A DNA stretch of 64,000 bases from Tubulanus polymorphus (GCF_964204645.1 NC_134026.1:12550450-12614449), one strand, 5' to 3'. Counted from the stretch's first letter, positions 53,001 to 64,000 are shown. Notes: a model not told the origin generated them from the sequence alone. Program-made: numbers and translations.

Positions 53001-53689
53001 AGTTGTCCAATATGGCCGATTTCCGGTTTTCGACATTTTACACAGGATGGTAATCAGGTTGATTTAACTTGATTAAAACTAGTCTTCAAAGTTCGTAGTA
53101 GCTGGATAGTCCGTGTCCAGTATCCGCAAGCTTTTATGAATGATTTTTATGCAACATTATGCAATTATAATTAGTCCAATAACGTTGTTAGAGGTATTTT
53201 TCGAAAGTTTTTGGTCACGAAAGTTGAGAGCTGTTATCCAGTCCGCGCATGCGCAGTCAGAGCAGGTTTAAAGGCATTTGTTTGTTGTTGCCTCCCCTGT
53301 ATTATTGATTTCCTGTTATTCCGGTTATTTTATTTAAATATATTGCTGATCTGTTCATGTAAACAAAAGCGCCAATACATACACTTTTAACTGATCAAGT
53401 TTAAATCAAGGTCGTTGAGTCGCGGTGGCTACCCACTAGAATGACCTTCGACTACATTCAGAGAGAACAGAAACAATAGAAAAGTATCAGGTGATTATCG
53501 ATAGCCTACTACTACGGAAAACACAGACAGTTGACAAACAGTGTTAGGCCTGTGTCGGTTCGTGCGTACTGGGACTAAAATATACTGGTTGGTTCGGTTG
53601 TGAAGTGTGGAAGCTAAGAAAGCCTACCGGTATTTATTTGTCTATAATAGGCCTGTTAGATAGTAGTCAACACCATTTTAAGTAGGAAG
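53001..53689. other. No gene recognised
   Basis: Possibly LINE 5' flank and host DNA. No domain, repeat or RNA gene is identified. Confidence 0.4.
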
Positions 53690-55085
53690 TTGTTACCGGT
53701 ACGTTACTGTACGCTGATCTCCACAGGTTAAACGTACGTGAGTTCCCTACTAACGCCATACGTGAGTTCCTAGTAGCCAATACCATTTTAAGTACGAAAT
53801 TGTTACCCGTACGTGACGGTACGGTGATATCCACAGGTTAACCGTACGTAAGTTCCCTACAAACGCCGTACGTGAGTTCCTATAATCTGCAAACGCGCAT
53901 GCGTGAAAGAATAGAGTTTGAGTTAGATGAAGCTAGGCTATTTGTAAATCAAATTTCATCCACCCTGCAGTTACGTTATGTGGCACATTGGGTAAATCAC
54001 TGGACTACTACTGGATTTTTTTTTGTTAGGTTTCGAATCCCAATATTGCAAGTCTGAGCGTCAACGTACTCACATGCGGCAATCTTGTAGAAATCACCGT
54101 ACAGTCACGTACAGGTAACAACAGCGTTTTAAGTATTAGGTGAGTACGATAAGCCTACCATGCCTACGCCTACGTACTACAAACATAACTTTTTCCCTCT
54201 CGTCGGCCATACAGTGATGTTACTATTACTGGTGCCATTATAACACGGATAGGATTTGGTCAGGACTAGCCTAAAGTATAATTCAGTCTATGCACCAATT
54301 CACTCGATAGGCCTATTTTTAAAACAATACAGTGAAGTATGCACACGCAGAAAGGCTAATTGATTTGAGCCATGCAATTAAATTTTACTCAGGCCATCTC
54401 AGACCTGCTGACATTAATAGGCAAACCTAGATCCAAAACGTTCATGTGGTCACGGCTTGTATACCAGAAGTCAATGTAGGCCTGTACATTTTGCTGTACG
54501 TAGGTTTGGTATACCGATTTCTTGACTGATAAGTGTACGGTACAGCTGTACGCATTATACAATTGTACCAATGGGAATAGGGCCTATTGATTGGTCATAT
54601 TATTTCCTGCTTTAGAACACTGAAATAAGTCTTACGTTCATTCAAATATCCAACATCGGTGAAAGTTTGATTACTGCATACATGTACTGTAGGTTTTCAT
54701 GTTGTATGAATATTTTGCAGTTCAAATGGGTATGATGGTGATTCCAATGTACAATAAACACATGAAGTTAAATGGTCAAGGACAGTCAACACCAAGATAG
54801 ATGTTGCACCGTAGAAGATCTGATTCTTTCAACCCAAGCGAAGTGATTCAACACGATCGACGAAACACTGGAATAGGTTTGCAGTGACTAACAGTTCATT
54901 TAGTCCTATGTATTTTCAATTTTGATTTAATTGTAATTGAAACTCTGGAACTGTTAACAAGAGACAAGTAAGACAAGTTGAAAAAACACAAGTTATGCTT
55001 GATTCTCATATTCAAATTTAATTCAAATTCAAATTTATTTTATAACATCATATTTACAAAGCATATCATTGGTTCATACACTATA
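53690..55085. repeat. Unit X, inverted copy with 1.8 minisatellite units
   Basis: Reverse complement of parts of 39503-42400: minisatellite at 53690-53885, the region with the short ORF (54389-54571), and the end with AAATTTATTTTATAACATCA (about 55035). Several percent diverged. It lacks the 1.27-kb insert present at 39702-40980. Confidence 0.7.
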
Positions 55086-56376
55086 GTCAGGGATATGAGA
55101 TCTAAAAAGGGTCTTTGAATAAGGTTTCGTTTACTTCATCTGTTATATGGACAAATTATACATCGATGGAAAGGTAACATCAACAGCCATCACTGAGTAT
55201 GTTGTCACCCTTGACAACTGGTGCAATTTTGTACAATGCTGTTACCAAGGTTACAGAATTACTAAAATGACGATGATTTCATCACTTTTTCTGGAAATTT
55301 ATTCCCTTCATAGGCCTAACTCAAAATCGGATTGAGATAATGTTTCAATTCCAACGGTTACCGACAGCTCACCTATTGTTCTTTTGTTTGAAGACCAAAA
55401 ATAAATCATCGATCACGCTTGGATGCCTTTATATTTAAGATTTAGTCGTTTTTCCCCATTTTTACGCATAATGGCCAAATGGTAAGTTCCGCAAAATTCA
55501 TCAGTCACCCTTAGCAACCAACAATGCGATATATAGAACCCCCATATAATGTTCTATAAGCTACATTGTTGAGGAAGCCCTGTCTCATTGCGTTGCCATG
55601 GGAACGGGTTCCAATTAACACATCTTGTTAAATTTCGGGTCTATCTTGATTCATTAAATTGCTCATATCTCCGCAATGGGTGGACTTAGAAACGAAATTT
55701 TTGTGGGGAACCCTATGTTTTTGAGGCTGATCTTTCATTTCCAACGTATAATGGAGGGATTGCTTGAGGATTTCATGCATAATCATAGTCATCATCCATT
55801 TCCATAGGCAAAAATCCGATAATTTTTGATGTCTGTCTGATCTTATCTGATTTTAATTTGCACGATAATTGACTTAGCATGTCAAATAATTATGAAATGT
55901 TGTTGGTATTGACAGGAAACCGTGAAACTGCAACATATGTTTTTTACTTTTACAAATTGAATAAGGCCTAAATATGCATGAAAATTTCACATTAATTTTG
56001 AATTCAGCAAATTATGATTTACGTTTCCATTAGTTTTTCAACAATACTATCCATTAAATTTCATAAGAAAGGAAAGAACGGTGTTTTATATCTCTGCTCA
56101 GTTTCCTGTATTCAAGCACGGGTAAATTAATGTAAGAATGATTTCAATAAATTTTAATTTTAATTCGGGCCATATTTCTTCTTTTTGAAATACAATTTAG
56201 ATTAATGGATAAAAAGCTGCTGTTTATGTTTAAGGAAGTTTCATTTCAGCTAGGCCTAGGCCTATTTACTTTTAAATTATGTGCCCTAAATGTAATGTTC
56301 AGCTGTTTTATTTTCTTCGTTGTGATCATTAAGTTATGCTAGGTCTTAAAGATTTCCATTTGTCTTATAGGCAAAA
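55086..56376. other. No gene recognised
   Basis: About 1.3 kb of AT-rich host DNA. The short open frame at 55147-55335 has no recognisable domain. Confidence 0.4.
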
Positions 56377-57021
56377 ATGTCTTCATCTAAAGGGTGTCAT
56401 CGGGTATGTGTGATATGTCAAATGGGTGATACAGACGGCGATGAATTGATACACCCAAGTCCAAGATCGTTCCAAAGCTTCTGTAGATCAGTAGATAAGA
56501 GGAATGACAAGAGATTGATATTTTACACTGAGGATGGAAAAGAGAATGTTGCTTGGCATCGTCATTGTTATTGTTCATACACAAGTAAAGGTAATATAAA
56601 ACGAATTATGAAGAGACAATTAGTGTATCCTTAGGTAGATAATAGTGAAGATGAACACATTTTGGAACGCGTGAAACGTGAAAAATTCGATTGGGCCTGC
56701 TGTGTGTTCTGTGGGAAGTTGTCATACAAAAAGGAAAGGAAAATGTCGACGGTTGAAACGAAGGAGGGGGCAAGGATCATCCAAGAAGCTGGTTTTATAC
56801 ATTGTGATGCAGTTCACCGTAGGATAATAAGTAAGGATTTAGTGGCAAAAGCAGCACAATATCATACTCAATGTCGTGCTACTATGTTAACTATGTTAAC
56901 AGTTCAACACGTAAGCAATCGCCAAATTCAGATATATTTTCAGAAGCGTTCCAGGTTCTGCTTGACCAAGTCGACCAGCAATTGTGTATTGAACGTCATA
57001 TATTCGATATGGGTGAATTGA
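56377..57021 (+). pseudogene. Cysteine-rich protein fragment of an uncharacterised animal family
   Basis: The open pieces 56377-56634 and 56662-57021 are in frame with each other and separated by a TAG at 56632-56634. The first has CVIC, then AWHRHCYCSYTSK, a Cys/His metal-site pattern. The second has DWACCVFCGKLSYKK and a QYHTQCRATML end, a second such module. The frame loses similarity after about 56885. I recall this paired pattern from long uncharacterised proteins in invertebrates, often TE-linked. A possible 3' acceptor (TTATAG|GC) lies before 56377, so it could be an exon. Confidence 0.5.
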
Positions 57022-58150
57022 CTGACCAGTACGAAAGTATTTTGAGAAACATGCGTACGCTAATTCATACGGAATATAAATCCCAGAACCTGAAGTCAAG
57101 ACTAATCCAGGGAAAAAGACACTAAGTATTTGGATGCATATATAAAAGCTGTGGGTATCGGAGTGTGTAATGGGTAGTGTAGTGTGATCTGTGTGCATTT
57201 GTGGCCAGCACACAGATCACATTGTTCATTGGGGTAATAACGTAGGTGGAGTTATGGAGTTGGTGGTAATGATGGGTGGAATATACAGAAACAGGTAATG
57301 AAAGCATAAGACTCATGTAATAATGATTGAAATGAGGAATTTATTACAACATTCAGCATAACATAACAGTACACAATTGCACTTACCCCTCCCCTAGGCA
57401 GTTACAAACTTAAAGCAATTAAACCCGCTGCAAAGTAGGGGGTACTAACGTACAATAGTAAAGATAAGTACAACAACATAAAATCAGGCGCACAAATAAG
57501 AAATTGAAAGCGGGGATACTTAGGAATACTACATGTAACATACAGTGAAATACAATAGTTACTCGAAAATTCAATAGAAAGAGGTCAGTGAAAAATGCAG
57601 TCAACTTACAAGTATATATGTATATAAAGGAATATATTGTTTCTTGTTGGCATTTTTGCCTACTCTACAAGTGACATTTGTCCTGGTGGCATTTGTTCAT
57701 ATGTTGCGAAATTTGGTAAGTATAGTAGGTGGTTACATTGTACAAGTGCAGTATGGGGATAAAGGAATTATTATAGACATACATAATCATAGGCTAAATA
57801 ACATAAGAACAAATGACATAAGTGGAACCAAATTGTGGAATAGAAATAACCGTAACAAAATGAAATGTATGACGAAATAATATCATGACAACAAATGACA
57901 AAATTGAAAGAAAATGTTTGAATATAAAAACGTATAACAAAATGAAATTGAGATAACTGTGAAGTTAGATATGATAATACGGTTTTCACATAATATTAAA
58001 TAGATATAAATGACATTAGACATATATTGTAAATGGGCATAACGTAATCATAACATAACAATAAATGACAGAACGGAAATAAAAATTTATTGGTTTGAAA
58101 AAGGTATCACAAAAGGTCATGGATATAAGTATGAACATGGATAATACTAA
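57022..58150. other. No gene recognised; A-rich low-complexity part
   Basis: 57700-58080 has many ACATAA/AACAAAATGA-type near-repeats that give spurious open frames on both strands. No domain seen. Confidence 0.4.
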
Positions 58151-58151
58151 C

Positions 58152-58424
58152 TTACATATCATCTGTAATTATTAAATGTTTATCTATTCCATCAAATGTA
58201 GTGAATTTTGGAATTATTGTATTGAATAAGATTTTATCTTTATCATTCGATAACTCTATTATTAGATAATGATTTTTAAACACTAATTCAGTAATATTTT
58301 TCACTTGAAAACGAAGACGCGCAGTTTTAATCAAATCTTTAATAGGAATGAAATTTTTAATTGTAAAATATTTTTCTAAATCATGTAAATCGATATCTTT
58401 GAATTGTAGTATCTTCTCATTCAC
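58152..58424 (-). CDS. Unrecognised protein of element fragment F
   Basis: 90 codons, intact, AT-rich in the same style as other element genes. Charged and helical/strand mixed, with Phe-Lys-Asp-Ile-Asp and LIIELSNDKDKILF stretches, no membrane segment. The start is preceded by TTATAAATGTG, again a TAAATG context. It lies inside the palindromic terminus at 58803-58952. No counterpart in elements A or C. Confidence 0.45.
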   Translation of the reverse strand: MNEKILQFKDIDLHDLEKYFTIKNFIPIKDLIKTARLRFQVKNITELVFKNHYLIIELSNDKDKILFNTIIPKFTTFDGIDKHLIITDDM

Positions 58425-58466
58425 ATTTATAAGATATTTTTTTATTAAAATTTATATTTTCATCAA

Positions 58467-58640
58467 CTCGTTAATTACTCGTTACTTTTAAACATAAAAT
58501 AAGAATTTAACGCATATAAATATAAATATTCACTGTTTTAAATATGAATTATTTCACTCGTTAATTACTCGTTACTTTAATACTGAAAATAAGAATTTAA
58601 CACATTTAAATATAAATATTCACTACTATGTCTATCTAAA
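58467..58640. repeat. 90-bp tandem repeat in fragment F
   Basis: CTCGTTAATTACTCGTTACT starts at 58467 and 58557, followed each time by AATAAGAATTTAAC(G/A)CAT and TATAAATATTCACT. Two copies. It lies between the zinc-finger peptide and the ORF at 58152-58424. Confidence 0.75.
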
Positions 58641-58723
58641 TGTGTTCTATTGTGTCTTGCTTTTTGGGATTTATCTATATTGATTTTACATGTTGAACAG
58701 TAGTACTTCTTATTTGCATCCAT
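58577..58723 (-). CDS. Zinc-finger peptide in the terminus of fragment F
   Basis: 48 codons starting at ATG 58723. YYCSTCKINIDKSQKARH is the finger shared with the polymerase start (20040) and the peptide at 43320. After the second His it continues into repeat-encoded sequence (EYLYLNVLNSYF). It may only be the terminal-repeat copy of the finger. Confidence 0.45.
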   Translation of the reverse strand: MDANKKYYCSTCKINIDKSQKARHNRTHLDRHSSEYLYLNVLNSYFQY

Positions 58724-58802
58724 TCTAATATCAAATTTTTTATTAAAATTGAATTTAGAAGTTATTCATTTATATGTTATTCATATATATGAATATTTTA
58801 AG

Positions 58803-58952
58803 AGTACTAGGGATAATGGTGGTTCATATCAAAGGTTGAAGGGGCGTGTGAGTAAAAAATGAAAAATAAATTCGAGCGTGCGAGAATTATTTTTCATTTT
58901 TATGAGCTCGACCGTTCGACCTTTGGTATGAATCCCCATTATCCCTATTACT
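58803..58952. repeat. Palindromic terminus of fragment F (150 bp)
   Basis: Opens with AGTACTAGGGATAATGG and closes with CCATTATCCCTATTACT at 58952; inner arms as in element C (AAGGTTGAAGGGGCG ... GAGCTCGACCGTTCGACCTTT). It has a few changes relative to 38763-38914, so it is an older copy. Confidence 0.85.
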
Positions 58953-59302
58953 ATGAATCCATGGAGATAGTGCCAGATTATTGTGTAGTACTGCGTGTGG
59001 GTGTGTTATATGACAAATGAACAATCGAATTTAAAGTTCTAATGAGTCAATCATAATGAGTTCAGGACTGCGGATTGGAAATGATGAAGTTCTGTCCATA
59101 TTGTAGGATCCATTTTCATATGCAGATATAGTGGTAATCTGACTGTCTGTGAATTGGCGCCAGATTGGTAAGTGAAGGCGGTGAGTGACAGCAACAGGTT
59201 GTCCACCAGCTCCGTCTACTGCTACAGGCTTTTTGTGCTTCATGTAAGCTGGTCGATATTCTGGTGGCAAAGTAGACAGATGAGTGAGATCGCGATCACA
59301 TA

Positions 59303-59872
59303 CTACATATTTAAACCGTTGATATACAATAACATTTCAGTGAATGGCATTAATGGACATAAGGGTCCACTGTGTTGTTGAAGTAATTGTTTGTGATTAA
59401 TTTTGTCATTGCTGAGTGCGTGGATTTGCACCTGAGCTTGCGATGTGTGTGAAATGACTGAAGCTTTGGGTCGTTCTTCGAGACCAGCAGCATACTTTGC
59501 TAAATATGCATGATTGAATCTTCGATCACAGAACTGCACATTTGTAGATGACTGCAATGCAATGAACATGTATGGGTGAGTTGGCACAAAATGCTCGTGG
59601 GGTTCAGCAGGGTATTGCCACTTTCCAGCTTTGAAAATGGTGTCAACGTCCCATTTATATTCATATGCATCATACGTAGCCAAATCCAACGCTGCCAACA
59701 TGCGCAGAGTATTTACATCAAATGCATTATGTTTGTTCAAGAATGATGGTACAAATGCAGGAGGATGTATTTGGACTCGGCAGATTTGTGTGTCATCAGC
59801 AGTTGTTCTCATACATCGAGAGGCAGCATGTGGGCAGTTGTGTACTTGTAGTTTAGTTGCCAAATCGTACAA
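59303..59872 (-). pseudogene. Helitron-like protein piece with NHAYLAKYAAG motif
   Basis: 189 codons, rich in His, Ala and Tyr. PSFLNKHNAFDVNTLRML and EYKWDVDTIFKAGKWQYPAE are followed by HPYMFIALQSSTNVQFCDRR and YLAKYAAGLEE, reminiscent of the PYNPxL ... KYLxKY segment downstream of Rep in Helitrons. Cut by stops at both ends. Confidence 0.4.
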
Positions 59873-59929
59873 AGCTGTAAATGCGTGGGCAGTTTCTGGA
59901 TATAGTCGTAAAATGGCAGCACGAATTGG

Positions 59930-60870
59930 TCAAACACCCATTGTCCTAGCATTGTTGCATGTTAACGTAACAAATAAATTCCACGAGCCTTCTGTACGTT
60001 GTATAGCAGTAACATTTCTCACTTCGCGAGCTGCATCATCCTGATCGAGTGGGATTAACGATTGCTTCGTGATGTGTTGGACACTGTGGTTTCTTGTTAA
60101 ATGTTCAAGTCCGCGTTTAGTAACCAAGCTAGCAGGATTATTGTTGAGATCGTAGTTTATGTTAATATCAAAGAGGAACTGCATGTAGGTATATATGTAC
60201 TGGTCATTAATGCAGGATCTCGAGCGCGTACTCTTATGTGATCAACTATATTACCAATTTGCTTTTGGTGTAGGTGGTACCTGGTGTACATGATGGATGG
60301 CATGGCGCCAACCACTGATGAGCCACGCATATACCAAAATGGCATTGTAAATAATTGACTCTCGGGTGTGATGAGTGGCACTGACCAGCCAGCTGATTTG
60401 CAGCAAATATCTTGTAGTATGCGTCGAGCTTTCAATGGTGCTGTGGGTGTTCTATTGTGGCGATGCAATAAGTGCATGTGACTGTGGTTTAAAAGGTGGT
60501 GTGCTAATGTACTGTCATCGTCAGCTGAGAAGAAGCAATTTTCTTGTTGGGCTGAAGTGTGTGGCAGCAATTGTTCATGCAATAAGTCCTCATGGTGAGG
60601 TATTGGGTGTTCAGTTTGCTCGTTGAGGCCTTCATGTACAATGTTGTGAAGGTCATGATTTTCTATGGTGTCTTCAAATGGAAGTTGCATGGGACGGTTG
60701 TGAGGCAGGGCTGGATAATAAGCACCAATATGTGCAATAGATCCATCATCGTCATTGTATATTTCTTTCATATTTACGCGACATAAGCCTGTTGGACATT
60801 GCATGTCAGGTATGCCATGACTGCACTGCCAGCGAAGAACTCGAGTACAAATAGGAACACTGCAATGCAA
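59930..60870 (-). pseudogene. Helitron-like protein, central pieces
   Basis: Two overlapping frames. 60870-60157 contains ICTRVLRWQCSHG, a His/Leu-rich middle (HHLLNHSHMHLLHRH) and LFTMPFWYMRGSSVVGAMPS. 60184-59930 contains the LFDININYDLNN lead and GSWNLFVTLTCN, similar to the FITxTCN motif of Helitron replicases. The frame shift is at about 60170. Confidence 0.4.
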
Positions 60871-61063
60871 ATGGTGGCCTCGCCCTTACAGGAAACTAGT
60901 AAGCAATCATGTAAAATACATTTCACTTTGAGTTGACCTCCACAAGACATCATGATGTAATTCCAAGCATCATGACACTCAGTTTTCTTGACATACACAG
61001 CAAATGGCTGTACAGTGGTATTAATCTCATTGAGTGTGGTACCAGCTAGGTTCCAATGCATAT

Positions 61064-61657
61064 CTATATTCCATCTGAATGTTCATTGTATGTTCTATCA
61101 TTTTGCCGAGCGTTGTGTGCATACATTAAGTTCCAATTGCCATCTGGGGATTGTAGAGGTAAACTTTGATCACGCAGTGCTCGTTCAGCAATGCAGACTA
61201 TATAGACATTATTCTGGCCTAGATGTTGCCACGAAGGATGTTGTTGTGTGACATAAACATGTGCGCATAAGGATTGCAAGGTCAGCGCCACGCTAATATG
61301 CTGGAAATGTTTTAGATCCTGAGGAGGATTAATATCATGTATGATATGAGATAATCGAGTGAGATGAGGTAATGGAACAGATTGGCGCTGAGAGATTCGA
61401 CAACAAACAGACGCTAGGAATTTTTTGTCAGCATTAGGATGTTGTGATAGATGTTCCAAAAAATTGCGATGCAATTGACGGTTGTGTAACAAAGCATTTA
61501 AAATGCAATAAGTATGAAAGGTTAAATTCCAACCATTGCGTAATGTACCGCGTGGTATATGGAATGGTTTGCGACCTAGTGCAGTGTTAGGGTGAACAAC
61601 CATGATGCAGTGATCAGGGTTAGTTAATTGGTTATCCTCAGCTCCATTACCAGGCAT
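61064..61657 (-). pseudogene. Helitron-like protein, N-terminal piece
   Basis: 197 codons, rich in His, Gln, Leu and Asn, with no catalytic motif. It begins 45 bp from the junction with the duplicated HNH region. Next in frame order comes 61061-60774. Assignment depends on the pieces downstream. Confidence 0.35.
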
Positions 61658-61701
61658 ACTGGAGTTATAACTGCGACTTATGTGGTGTGCGTCATCAATA
61701 T

Positions 61702-62225
61702 CTATGAAAGTTGCCGGTGATGCATTACGTTGTATAAGATAGTGATCAAATTCGTGTGTGTGTGATAATATGACAAGAAGTTGGACATTTTATCATCAAA
61801 CTGAAATATAATCCATGATTTTAGAAATTTATCTGAACAATCTAGCAAATAAGATAGTGTAACTGAGTGTTTATCTTTACTGAATAAATGTGATAATCTA
61901 ATTCTCAAACATTGTTTCAATTTAAAATTAAAATCTGTTTTATAACTTTCATTTTGGTAATTATTTTGATGTTCATAAAAATATTCAGGATTATTAGCTC
62001 ACCAACGTCTATTTTTTCATTACATTTTTCTGAATTATTCACTTGATATTGTTTATTATATAGTTTACGACAAGTTTTACAAATATTTCGTATACCACCT
62101 TTAGAATATTTATCTTTGTAATATTCTGCTGATGATTTATTTATTTTACACTTATAACATATCTTATGGTGAATATTTATAACCCCAGTATTATTGTTTA
62201 TATTGATAGTTTGTGTACTTTCCAT
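61702..62225 (-). pseudogene. HNH endonuclease 2, truncated inverted copy
   Basis: 62225-61917 is the zinc-ribbon part, identical to 44255-44563. The next frame 61920-61702 holds the linker and then leaves the HNH gene at about 61790, before the catalytic HIDH motif, and continues in unrelated sequence. The truncation marks the duplication breakpoint. Confidence 0.85.
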
Positions 62226-62350
62226 TTATGATATATTTTTTTATTAAAATTGATTTACATTTTAGAATTCTTTTAATAATCTCATTTTCTTTTGACTCTT
62301 CTCTTTTGAACTTTAAGTACCAGTTATACAGGCTGAGTATCATCGGGCGT

Positions 62351-63019
62351 TTATAAAGATTCAACGTATTTTTCATTATGTGTTGAGTTCCATAATTCAA
62401 CAAATGTCTTTGCTCTAACCAACTGGTCTAAATAAAACTGAAAATCTAGTTCATTTCCTTTCCTTATATTTTCCTTCTTTTCAAGAGGTCTCAGGTTTTT
62501 CCAATTCCAGATTAGCTTTTGATTGTATTCATCATTCATATCAAATTTCGATATTGGTAACACGTGAACAATGTGAAAGTATTCACCATAGTTTTTTTCA
62601 TTCATTTTATCGTCAAACTGATATATAATCCATGATTTTAAGAATTCATCTGTACAACCCAACAAATTTGATAGTGTAACTGGATGTTTAGCTTTACTGA
62701 ATAATTTTGATATTTTAGATCTTAAACATTGTTTCATTTTAAAATTAAAATCTGTTCGGCGCCTTTCTTTTTGATAATTTTCATTGAGTTCTTTATAATA
62801 TTCTCTATTATTTGCTTGATATTGCTTAATCTTATCTTTGCGTGTTTCAGTATTATTTCTATAATTTTGTTTGTCACTTAGTTTACTACAAGTTTTACAA
62901 TAACTTTGCTTACCATCTTTCTGAGTTTTTTTATTATAATATTCTGATAATGATTTATCTAATTCACATTTTGAACATTTCTTATGGGGAATATTGATAG
63001 TTTGTGATTGTTCCACCAT
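62351..63019 (-). CDS. HNH endonuclease 1, full-length frame but altered motif
   Basis: 222 codons, the only uninterrupted HNH frame in the window. The zinc ribbon (KCSKCELDKS, YCKTCSKL) is at residues 13-45, a charged helix at 45-85, and the core at about 150. The motif reads FHIVHVLPISKF: the Asp of HIDH is Val. NLRPLEKKENI and KGN are kept. The Val probably removes activity. Start in CATTTATAATACATA (minus TATAAATG) context. Inverted copy of 43461-44129. Confidence 0.85.
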   Translation of the reverse strand: MVEQSQTINIPHKKCSKCELDKSLSEYYNKKTQKDGKQSYCKTCSKLSDKQNYRNNTETRKDKIKQYQANNREYYKELNENYQKERRRTDFNFKMKQCLRSKISKLFSKAKHPVTLSNLLGCTDEFLKSWIIYQFDDKMNEKNYGEYFHIVHVLPISKFDMNDEYNQKLIWNWKNLRPLEKKENIRKGNELDFQFYLDQLVRAKTFVELWNSTHNEKYVESL

Positions 63020-63037
63020 TTATAATACATATTTTTA

Positions 63038-63160
63038 TTAAAATTGATTAAGATGTTTCCCTTTCTCTAAATGTGTTCTAGTTATATTATGCCTTGCTTT
63101 TTGAGATTTATCTATATTGATTTTACATGTTGGACAGTAGTACTCCTTATTTGGTTCCAT
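63038..63160 (-). CDS. Zinc-finger peptide, inverted copy
   Basis: 40 codons, the same as 43320-43442 by duplication: CPTC ... H ... H finger and EKGKHLNQF end. It lies between HNH gene 1 and the palindromic terminus. Confidence 0.55.
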   Translation of the reverse strand: MEPNKEYYCPTCKINIDKSQKARHNITRTHLEKGKHLNQF

Positions 63161-63230
63161 TTTAATATCAAATTCTTTATTTAAATTGATTTTTGAAGTT
63201 ATTCATATTCATATATATGAATATTTTAAG

Positions 63231-63325
63231 AGTAATAGGGATAATAGGGGTTCAGCTCAAAGGTTGAAGGGTCGAAAAATAAATTTGATAAATTTATTTT
63301 TCGACCCTTTGACCTTTGGTATGAA
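63231..63325. repeat. Palindromic terminus of fragment E
   Basis: AGTAATAGGGATAATAGG at 63231, then arms GGTTGAAGGGTCGAAAAATAAA / TTTATTTTTCGACCCTTTGACC around a short loop (TTGATAA). The closing AGTAATAGGG complement is absent, as at 43155. Confidence 0.8.
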
Positions 63326-63451
63326 CTGAACCATAGTATACTTTGTCAGTCAACATACGATTGGCACAGTAAGTAACGTTATATTAGTATTTATTCCTGC
63401 CTTTCCTTATTATTGTTAATTCCAATAATTTATTTTATTCAAGTCGTTTAT

Positions 63452-63694
63452 TTAACAATTTATCCCAACCAAAGATTTCATTGTGCAGTTCAAACATATT
63501 TCGGTCTCATCGCAAATGAATAAAATTGGAGAAACATCGTGCTTTGAAATGTTCTTGAAAATCACCAAGTGGAAATTTTTACCTTCTTTGAATATTTGGG
63601 GATTTTTACCGTATACGCCACCATGTTTTACGAGAGAGTAGAAAAGCCCACAACAATGTATGAGTTCATAATGATTCGCGAGTATATGTCCCAT
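63452..63694 (-). CDS. Unrecognised 80-codon ORF, inverted copy
   Basis: Same as 42786-43028 except for one residue (Ser for Pro). Conservation is explained by the recent duplication and is not evidence of coding. Confidence 0.25.
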   Translation of the reverse strand: MGHILANHYELIHCCGLFYSLVKHGGVYGKNPQIFKEGKNFHLVIFKNISKHDVSPILFICDETEICLNCTMKSLVGINC

Positions 63695-64000
63695 GTGGTT
63701 TAACCATTTAACTATGACTTACATGTAAATTAAATTCAGTTCAGTTTAATTTCGGTTCAGTGATCACAGCTTCAGTTTACATATAAAAACATATAAACTC
63801 TGATATTACTAGTATACCCATTATTTCTTGTATTGTAAAATGAAAAATGTAGTTTTTTATTCAATAGATTTCATAACTACATTATATCTATAACTAACTA
63901 CTTGATCAGTTTCACTTTGAATCGTTTACCCATATCTAGTAATAAACTAGGTCTACGCTCAATCAAAAATTCAATAAGTTTTCTGGAGGATTTTTTACCT

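Larger units (their letters stand above)
59031..61657 (-). mobile_element. Decayed Helitron-like coding block
   Basis: Leftward pieces at 61657-61064, 61061-60774, 60870-60157, 60184-59930, 59872-59303 and 59270-59031 follow one another in order, in different frames. Their order and content resemble the long N-terminal/Rep region of Helitron-type proteins: Leu/His-rich lead, MPFWYMRGSS, NLFVTLTCN, a YKWDVD region, and NHAYLAKYAAG. The helicase motifs and the double-Tyr Rep motif are not seen. GC is clearly higher than in neighbouring elements. Identification is by recall and uncertain. Confidence 0.45.
61787..64000. repeat. Segmental duplication, copy 2 (inverted partner 42479-44694)
   Basis: Reverse complement of 42479-44694 with a handful of differences (for example Cys instead of stop in the HNH ribbon, His to Val in the HNH motif). 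It runs to the window edge, so its full length is unknown. Confidence 0.85.

Noticed and set aside
57644-57989. Open frames on both strands in the ACATAA-rich stretch
   Set aside because: Low-complexity sequence; no conserved motif.

Overview
The window is nuclear DNA from an animal, most likely a marine invertebrate; the exact group cannot be fixed from the sequence alone. The reasons are a spliced chromodomain gene, CR1-type LINE, Penelope-like, MULE and Helitron-like transposons, long AT-rich noncoding stretches, and no bacterial-style gene packing outside the inserted elements. Most coding sequence belongs to mobile elements. Few host genes can be supported.

The main content is a family of very AT-rich Maverick/Polinton-like elements (virus-like DNA transposons), in several copies. 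Element C (19846-38914) is nearly complete, with both terminal repeats. Its left arm reads rightward: zinc-finger plus protein-primed family B DNA polymerase, a small possible DNA-binding protein, several small membrane or capsid-associated proteins, a probable major capsid protein and a zinc-finger protein. Its right arm reads leftward: packaging-type ATPase, retroviral-type integrase with chromodomain, two membrane proteins and an HNH endonuclease. Element A (1-7794) is the right half of a second copy. Fragments D (43155-49439, rearranged), E (61787-63325) and F (about 58150-58952) are further pieces. Every element end seen here carries a 150-330 bp palindrome, or half of one, bounded by AGTAATAGGGATAATAGG. 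Nearly every element gene begins in the context (A/T)TAAATG. Most genes carry frameshifts or stops, so the copies are relics, although the integrase of element A is still open.

Other regions: 7795-9409 holds a broken TE-like gene (viroplasmin-type domain, PHD finger, coiled coil). 9700-14050 has no supportable gene. 14080-16550 is a broken gene of a transposase-like animal family and 16908-18929 a two-exon chromodomain gene, both leftward. 22542-25411 is a Penelope-like insertion with clear target duplication inside the polymerase gene of element C. 38915-43154 is a repeated host unit with a 109-bp minisatellite; parts recur inverted at 53690-55085 and 61787-64000. 45181-46930 is a MULE. 49440-53000 is a CR1-like LINE with a 2A-like peptide. 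56377-57021 is a cysteine-rich gene fragment. 59031-61657 is a decayed, possibly Helitron-like coding block.

In element C the genes form a logical virus-like set: polymerase for protein-primed replication, integrase for insertion, capsid protein and ATPase for particle assembly. No capsid-maturation protease was recognised. The palindromic ends, the shared start motif and the shifting HNH genes are the least expected features.
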